Shown one piece after another: positions 27,831-32,872 of a DNA stretch of 32,872 bases. Made by a program: the position numbers and the translations under genes. Under the pieces are notes generated by a model that had not been told where the DNA came from, did no database searches, and saw nothing but the letters and a program-made list of their open reading frames with translations. Source of the DNA: Syntrophus aciditrophicus (GTDB lineage: Bacteria > Desulfobacterota > Syntrophia > Syntrophales > UBA8958); NCBI GenBank assembly GCA_020718905.1, contig DYRD01000023.1, forward strand, positions 1-32,872. Direction: 5' to 3'. How positions within the stretch are numbered: the first letter of the stretch is position 1; each line of letters opens with the position of its first letter.

Positions 27831-28342
27831 AGTTCTCGAAAAAGGGGGACGGAGGAGAGACCAGCCTCCTCGGTGGGCAGCGGGTTCCAAAATTCGATCT
27901 CAGGCCGGATACTTATGGCGTTCTGGATGAGGCCAGTTCCGCCCTCGGAGTGGTTCGGGCCATGGCAAAAGAGCTGCGAATCAAGGATATTGTCTTCAGT
28001 GTTCAGAAAGATCTGCTTACCATGGGAGCGGAACTCTCAAGCCTGTCCGAAGATATCCCCAAACTCGGTATCCGTATCGGCGCCGGGGATGGGCAACGCA
28101 TCGAAGAACTCATCGATGAACTCCAGAAAAACGTCAAACTCAAAAACGAATTTATCTATCCCGGGGAGACGGTCTTATCTGCCCATATCGATGTGGCCCG
28201 GACGATTATCCGGCGGGCGGAAAGAAACGCCGCGAAGCTGAAGCAGGAGGGACTTGTCAATAACCCCGATATTCACCAGTATTTGAATCGCCTGGCGGAC
28301 ATGCTTTTTGTGTTGGCCCGTTATGAGGAGCAGAACGGTTGA
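27827..28342 (+). CDS. Cob(I)yrinic acid a,c-diamide adenosyltransferase (PduO type)
   Basis: FDLRPDTYGVLDEASSALGVVRAMAKE; FIYPGETVLSAHIDVARTIIRRAERNAAKL; YLNRLADMLFVLARYEE. Confidence 0.95.
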   Translation: MKFSKKGDGGETSLLGGQRVPKFDLRPDTYGVLDEASSALGVVRAMAKELRIKDIVFSVQKDLLTMGAELSSLSEDIPKLGIRIGAGDGQRIEELIDELQKNVKLKNEFIYPGETVLSAHIDVARTIIRRAERNAAKLKQEGLVNNPDIHQYLNRLADMLFVLARYEEQNG

Positions 28343-28345
28343 AAA

Positions 28346-28780
28346 TCAAAAGGCCCCGAGCTGGCAGGGTTTGATTTTTATCTTCATGGCTTCGCAGGCT
28401 GCGGCTGCGGCCATCCGGGGGATGCCGAGGGATGCGGCGATAGCCCAGGCCGCCGCACAGGGGAGCCGCTCATTGTTTAGATTACTGCTAATGGCGGCTG
28501 TCAGCTCCGCAGAGACGCTGGCTGCCGGTTCAACGGCCTTGCTCGTCGGGTTGTAACCGAAGAGGCCCAACTGGCATTTCCCGATGCGAATTTCCAGAAG
28601 ATCAAGGTTTGTTCCCACTTCTGCCAGCGTGGTCCGGGTATCCCGGGCGATTGATTCGGCGTGGGCGCAGCTCAATTCGTCGTTTTTGAGTTTTTCTTTG
28701 ATTGCTGCCACAATCGCGGCGGAGGTCCGGTGATCCGGAGCATGCTTCGTCTTGTATTCACCAGCTTGTTTTCTTGTCAT
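28346..28780 (-). CDS. Uncharacterised protein with two tandem approx. 55-aa repeats ending in CQLGxF
   Basis: Repeat 1 SAAIVAAIKEKLKNDELSCAHAESIA...EIRIGKCQLGLF; repeat 2 SAELTAAISSNLNNERLPCAAAWAIA...KIKIKPCQLGAF. They align without gaps. Confidence 0.8.
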   Translation of the reverse strand: MTRKQAGEYKTKHAPDHRTSAAIVAAIKEKLKNDELSCAHAESIARDTRTTLAEVGTNLDLLEIRIGKCQLGLFGYNPTSKAVEPAASVSAELTAAISSNLNNERLPCAAAWAIAASLGIPRMAAAAACEAMKIKIKPCQLGAF

Positions 28781-28818
28781 AGAGAGGTCCCCTTTTCATA
28801 TTTCATAAAGTGGAAAGG

Positions 28819-29250
28819 CTAAACCGCCGCTAACGCTGCTGCGTCAAGGGTCTTGAATCCCGCCTTCTCGATGATCCGCTCGGCCTTCTCCAGCTGATCC
28901 ACATCCACAACAAACACGGCGCTGACGCGGTTTTCCAGGACAAAGCCGTAGGCGTTGTTGACGTTGACGTTTTCCTTAGTCAGCAGTTGCGCCAACCTGT
29001 CGAGTCCTCCCGGCTGATCATCCAGCAGGACGGCCAGGACATTCCGGATTTTTACGAGCATTCCGGTCCTGGTCAGGGCGGCCTGGGCCCGCTCGGGGTC
29101 ATCGACGAGGAGATTTATGACCCCGAAGGTATCGGAGATGGAAATAGTCGTGGCCCGAATATTAACATTTTCTTTTGCCAGCACACTGGTTACAGCGGCG
29201 ATCTTCCCGGGTTTGTTTTCCGAAAAAATAGAAAGCTGACTTGCGATCAT
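28819..29250 (-). CDS. Tandem ACT-domain protein
   Basis: SQLSIFSENKPGKIAAVTSVLAKENVNIRATTISISDTFGVINLLVDD and GGLDRLAQLLTKENVNVNNAYGFVLENRVSAVFVVDVDQLEKA; upstream neighbour is phenylacetate-CoA ligase. Confidence 0.93.
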   Translation of the reverse strand: MIASQLSIFSENKPGKIAAVTSVLAKENVNIRATTISISDTFGVINLLVDDPERAQAALTRTGMLVKIRNVLAVLLDDQPGGLDRLAQLLTKENVNVNNAYGFVLENRVSAVFVVDVDQLEKAERIIEKAGFKTLDAAALAAV

Positions 29251-29275
29251 GGGTTTTTTCCTCCTTCATATGGTT

Positions 29276-30571
29276 TTAATCTTTCCGGTTGTCGATGACC
29301 CTTTGCGCCTTTCCCTCCGACTGGGGCAGGCTGTCGGGTTCCACCAGATCTACCTTGGGAGTGATGAGGATATCACTTTTGAGTCCCTCGGAAATTTTAC
29401 GTCTCAACTGCTCGAGATGTTTCAGGTCCCCCTGGAAGAACTGTCTTTCGACCTCCACTTTGACCGTCATCTGATCGTTGTAGTCTTCCCGGTCCAGAAT
29501 GATGAGGAAGTTCTTCCCGACGCGGGGAATTTCCATGAGTTTCTTTTCGATCTGGATCGGGAAGATATTGACTCCCTTGAGGATCAGCATGTCGTCCGTT
29601 CGTCCCTTGATACGCTCAATACGGCGATGGGTGCGTCCGCAGGGGCAGGTCCCCGGGATAATGCGGGTAAGATCTTTCGTACGGTACCGGATAATCGGCA
29701 TCCCTTCTCTGACGAGGGTCGTGAGGACGAGTTCTCCTTCCGCTCCGTCCGGTAATGGTTGCAAGGTAGCGGGATCAAGAATCTCCACGAGAAAGTTGTC
29801 CTCCCAGATGTGAAGACCGTTCTGGAAGGGACATTCAAAGGCGACGCCGGGACCGTTCATCTCCGAGAGGCCGTAGGAATTGAAGGCCTTGAATCCGTAG
29901 ATAGCCTCGATTTTCTGACGCATTTTCTCCGAATGGGGCTCGGCGCCGATATAGGCGATGCGGATATGGGTGTCCTGCGGATCCATGTCGAGCTCCTCGA
30001 AAACCGTGGAAAGGTGGAGGGCGTAACTGGGAATGATGTGTATGACCGTCGTCTCGAAATCTTTGAGGAGCTGGATTTGACGTTTACTGTTGCCGGCCCC
30101 GGCGGGGATGATCAGGGCCCCGATTTTTTCCGCGCCGTAGTGGAAGCCCAACCCCCCGGTGAAGAGGCCGTAGGTCATCATGATCTGAAAGACGTCCCTT
30201 TTGCGCATACCCGTCATATACATGCACCGGGACAAGAGGTTGGTCCAGGAGTCGATATCGCTTTGGGTATGGAAGATGACCGTCGCCCGGCCCGTTGTTC
30301 CCGATGAGGAATGCATCCGCACCAGCTCGTCTTTGGATGTCGCCAGAAAACCGTATGGCCAGTGTTCCCGCAGGTCATCCTTGGTTGTGGGGGGGATTTT
30401 GCCAAGGTCGGCAAGAGCAAGGACGTCTTCCGCCTTCAGGCCGATCTCTTTGAAAAGATTGTTATAATAGAAAGAATTAGCCGCCTGTCCGATCGTTTTT
30501 TGCAGACGTTCCAACTGCAGGGCAGCCAGGTCTTCCCGGTTCATGGTTTCAATATCTTTTTCCCAGTACAT
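29276..30571 (-). CDS. paaK: Phenylacetate-CoA ligase
   Basis: MHSSSGTTGRATVIFHTQSDIDSWTNLLSRC; AYIGAEPHSEKMRQKIEAIYGFKAFNSYGLSEMNGPGVAFEC; GRTHRRIERIKGRTDDMLILKGVNIFPIQIEK. Start chosen at MYWEKD. Confidence 0.95.
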   Translation of the reverse strand: MYWEKDIETMNREDLAALQLERLQKTIGQAANSFYYNNLFKEIGLKAEDVLALADLGKIPPTTKDDLREHWPYGFLATSKDELVRMHSSSGTTGRATVIFHTQSDIDSWTNLLSRCMYMTGMRKRDVFQIMMTYGLFTGGLGFHYGAEKIGALIIPAGAGNSKRQIQLLKDFETTVIHIIPSYALHLSTVFEELDMDPQDTHIRIAYIGAEPHSEKMRQKIEAIYGFKAFNSYGLSEMNGPGVAFECPFQNGLHIWEDNFLVEILDPATLQPLPDGAEGELVLTTLVREGMPIIRYRTKDLTRIIPGTCPCGRTHRRIERIKGRTDDMLILKGVNIFPIQIEKKLMEIPRVGKNFLIILDREDYNDQMTVKVEVERQFFQGDLKHLEQLRRKISEGLKSDILITPKVDLVEPDSLPQSEGKAQRVIDNRKD

Positions 30572-30752
30572 CCCTTCCTCCGTGTCGCGTCCGGCCACCG
30601 GTATCCACTGCCATGGACCATTCCGGGATGGACGCAAATATTCGCTACTACCGACCCGTTTAGTATCCTTTGTCCGCCTTTTTATCAAGGAAAATCGCCA
30701 TCCCGGTTCATCATCCTTGGACTAAATAATAATTTATGCTAAGGCAGCCCAT

Positions 30753-31322
30753 ATGAAGACGGGGATTATCCTGACAGGCGGCAAGAATACGCGGATGGGA
30801 ACCAACAAGGCCTTCCTCACCGTGGGGGGAGAACGGCTTATAGACAGAACTGTGCGTATTTACAGGGATGTATTCGACGAAATCATTCTGGTGACAAATG
30901 AACCCCACCGGTATTACGATATCGACGTCACCCTGGTCACCGATCTTGTCAAAGGCAAGGGACCCCTGATGGGGATCTATACGGGGCTCTTTTATGCCGT
31001 TTCCGATCCGGTATTCTTCGCCGCCTGCGATCTGCCCTTCCTGAACGGCGAATTTATCCGTTATCTCCTGGCGCGATCGCGAGACGCCGACATCACTGTC
31101 CCCGAAACAACGGACGGTTTCCAGCCCCTCCATGCCGTCTATTCAAAAGGTTGCATGGGACCCATCCAGCGGCTGCTCATGCAGGATAAACTCAAAGTCA
31201 CCGGTTTCTACAAAGGCATGAAATTAAAGGTCGTCGGACCGGATGACCTCCGGCGCTTCGACCCGGACGGCCGGATGTTTCTCAACGTCAATACCCCCGA
31301 AGAATACGCAAAAATACGTTAG
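30753..31322 (+). CDS. mobA: Molybdenum cofactor guanylyltransferase (MobA-like)
   Basis: GIILTGGKNTRMGTNKAFLTVGGERLIDR; GPLMGIYTGL; FFAACDLPFLNGEFIRYL; FLNVNTPEEY. Confidence 0.9.
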   Translation: MKTGIILTGGKNTRMGTNKAFLTVGGERLIDRTVRIYRDVFDEIILVTNEPHRYYDIDVTLVTDLVKGKGPLMGIYTGLFYAVSDPVFFAACDLPFLNGEFIRYLLARSRDADITVPETTDGFQPLHAVYSKGCMGPIQRLLMQDKLKVTGFYKGMKLKVVGPDDLRRFDPDGRMFLNVNTPEEYAKIR

Positions 31323-31384
31323 ACTTTACCCGGCTACTATGTTAAAGAGCCCCGCATTATTGTAGAATAAGGAGGACTTTGTAA

Positions 31385-32710
31385 ATGGCAGGTGAAAAAA
31401 CGTTTAACAGGTGGTTGGTCGTGGTCGGCGCAATGCTGATCCAGGTAAGTCTTGGCGCTGTTTATATCTATAGCGTCTTTAAGCCCAGTTTAATGACCAA
31501 GTTTCCCACATGGAGCGCAACCGATCTCGCCCTCCCGTCGCAGCTCATTTTGGCCTTTTGCGCCATGGGTGTCATCTTCGCCGGCAAGATTCAGGATAAA
31601 ATCGGACCGCGCATCGTCGCTTCGGTCGGCGGGGCCATGCTGGGCGCGGGGCTCATCATTGCGTCCTTCGCTACGGATCTGATGATGTTCACTATCGCCT
31701 TCAGCGTTATCGGCGGCCTGGGCATCGGTACAGCTTATGTGTGTCCTATTGCCACGTGCGTGAAATGGTTTCCCGACAAACGCGGGATGATCACGGGGCT
31801 CGCCGTGGCGGGATTCGGCGCCGGCGCCCTGGTTTTCACCCCCATCGCCAAGGCCTTCATCGCCTCTTCCGGTATCATGGCTACTTTCATGTATCTGGGC
31901 ATTATTTTCCTCGTGGCCGTTTTCCTCGGGGCTCAGCTCATGATCGTGCCGCCGGCGGGTTACAAGCCCGCAGGCTGGAATCCCCCGGCCCCGGCCCCCG
32001 GCGTTGCCAAAGCGGGGGGCGGCGACTTCACCACGATGGAGATGCTCCGGACCCCGCAGTTCTATTTACTCTGGATAACCTATTTCGCCGGGTGTATGGC
32101 GGGACTCATGATTATCATGAACATTACCAATATGTGGCAGTCTCCGTCCATGATCGAGCTGGCTAAAACCATGCCCACCGTTTCCAAGGACGCCTTCAAG
32201 ACCGTCGCCGATCAGGGGGCCATGGCCGTCATGATCGTGGCCATCCTGAATGCCGCGGGCCGCCTCGTCTGGGGGCAAATCTCCGACATCATCGGTCGGA
32301 AAACGGCCCTCATGATCATCTTCGCCTATGCCGGTGTAATCATGCTCCTCCTCAACACCTTTACCTCCTATACGCTTTTCCTCGTCGGCGTGTGCTCCGT
32401 CGGTTTCTGCTTCGGCGGCTTTCTGGGCCTGTATCCGGCGGTCACGGCGGACTATTTCGGAACCAAGAACGTCGGAGCCAATTACGGTTTCATGTTTGCA
32501 GCCTTCGGCGCCGGCGGTTTGCTCGGCCCCTGGCTGGCCCCGAAGCTCATGACCATCGTGGCCCAGATCCCCTATGAGTCAATGGATAAAGGCGCCATGG
32601 TCGTCAAACAGTTCACCGCCGGTAATTACGCGACGTCCTTCACGATCGCCGGTGTCATGTGCCTAGTCTCCATCGGGATCGTCTGGATGCTCAAGACCCC
32701 GACCAAGTAA
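31385..32710 (+). CDS. OFA-family (oxalate/formate antiporter-like) MFS transporter
   Basis: 12-TM type; NRWLVVVGAMLIQVSLGAVYIYSVFKPSL; GLGIGTAYVCPIATCVKWFPDKRGMITGLAVAGFGAGALVFTPIA; GRLVWGQISDIIGRKTAL; NVGANYGFMFAAFGAGGLLGPWLAPKL. Confidence 0.93.
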   Translation: MAGEKTFNRWLVVVGAMLIQVSLGAVYIYSVFKPSLMTKFPTWSATDLALPSQLILAFCAMGVIFAGKIQDKIGPRIVASVGGAMLGAGLIIASFATDLMMFTIAFSVIGGLGIGTAYVCPIATCVKWFPDKRGMITGLAVAGFGAGALVFTPIAKAFIASSGIMATFMYLGIIFLVAVFLGAQLMIVPPAGYKPAGWNPPAPAPGVAKAGGGDFTTMEMLRTPQFYLLWITYFAGCMAGLMIIMNITNMWQSPSMIELAKTMPTVSKDAFKTVADQGAMAVMIVAILNAAGRLVWGQISDIIGRKTALMIIFAYAGVIMLLLNTFTSYTLFLVGVCSVGFCFGGFLGLYPAVTADYFGTKNVGANYGFMFAAFGAGGLLGPWLAPKLMTIVAQIPYESMDKGAMVVKQFTAGNYATSFTIAGVMCLVSIGIVWMLKTPTK

Positions 32711-32735
32711 AGAAACCATATCAAATTCTGTAACG

Positions 32736-32771
32736 AAGGCCGTTCCGATATCCGGGGCGGCCTTTCTTTTT
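32736..32771 (+). terminator. Rho-independent terminator downstream of the MFS transporter
   Basis: AAGGCCGTTCCG-ATATC-CGGGGCGGCCTT then TCTTTTT; 12-bp stem with two G-U pairs plus U-tract. Confidence 0.9.
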
Positions 32772-32872
32772 GTGCGCCAGGCATGGCGCGTGGTGCGTAA
32801 GCGCTATTCGATCAGGTATGGTGCCTGATTGGAGACTATGAGGTGGAAGTCCTCTTCGGACCCTGATGGTGG

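Noticed and set aside
1-32872. CRISPR array, tRNA or rRNA genes
   Set aside because: No regularly spaced direct repeats, no tRNA cloverleaf and no conserved rRNA segments were noticed on reading; a tRNAscan/Infernal run would be needed to be certain.

Overview
This 32.9 kb window is gene-dense, GC-rich bacterial chromosome. Gene content suggests a deltaproteobacterial or Syntrophales-like organism, which is inference only. I recognise: mnmG; a ComEA-like HhH protein; a family 2 glycosyltransferase; a small Cys-rich operon; a methyltransferase; an FGE-sulfatase-domain protein; MarR plus acyl-CoA dehydrogenase; two separate, convergently oriented MoxR-AAA/VWA gene pairs; an S9 peptidase; CcdA plus TlpA; a queC-queE-queD-queF operon reading toward the second MoxR/VWA pair; an alpha/beta hydrolase; a PAS hybrid histidine kinase; a B12-binding radical SAM protein; cydAB; BamD; TrxA; an MTAP-like phosphorylase; a PduO-type adenosyltransferase; a tandem-duplicated CQLGxF protein; an ACT-domain protein; phenylacetate-CoA ligase; MobA; and an OFA-type MFS transporter. 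No rRNA, tRNA, CRISPR array or intact mobile element was seen. The most notable points are five reading-frame lesions (three are 1-nt losses at C/G runs), a collapsed PAS-receiver signalling remnant, the two MoxR/VWA modules (one with a non-canonical MIDAS motif), and an uncharacterised two-repeat cysteine protein. I found no convincing wholly new system. The best candidates are the que-MoxR-VWA-CcdA-TlpA gene string and the CQLGxF repeat protein.
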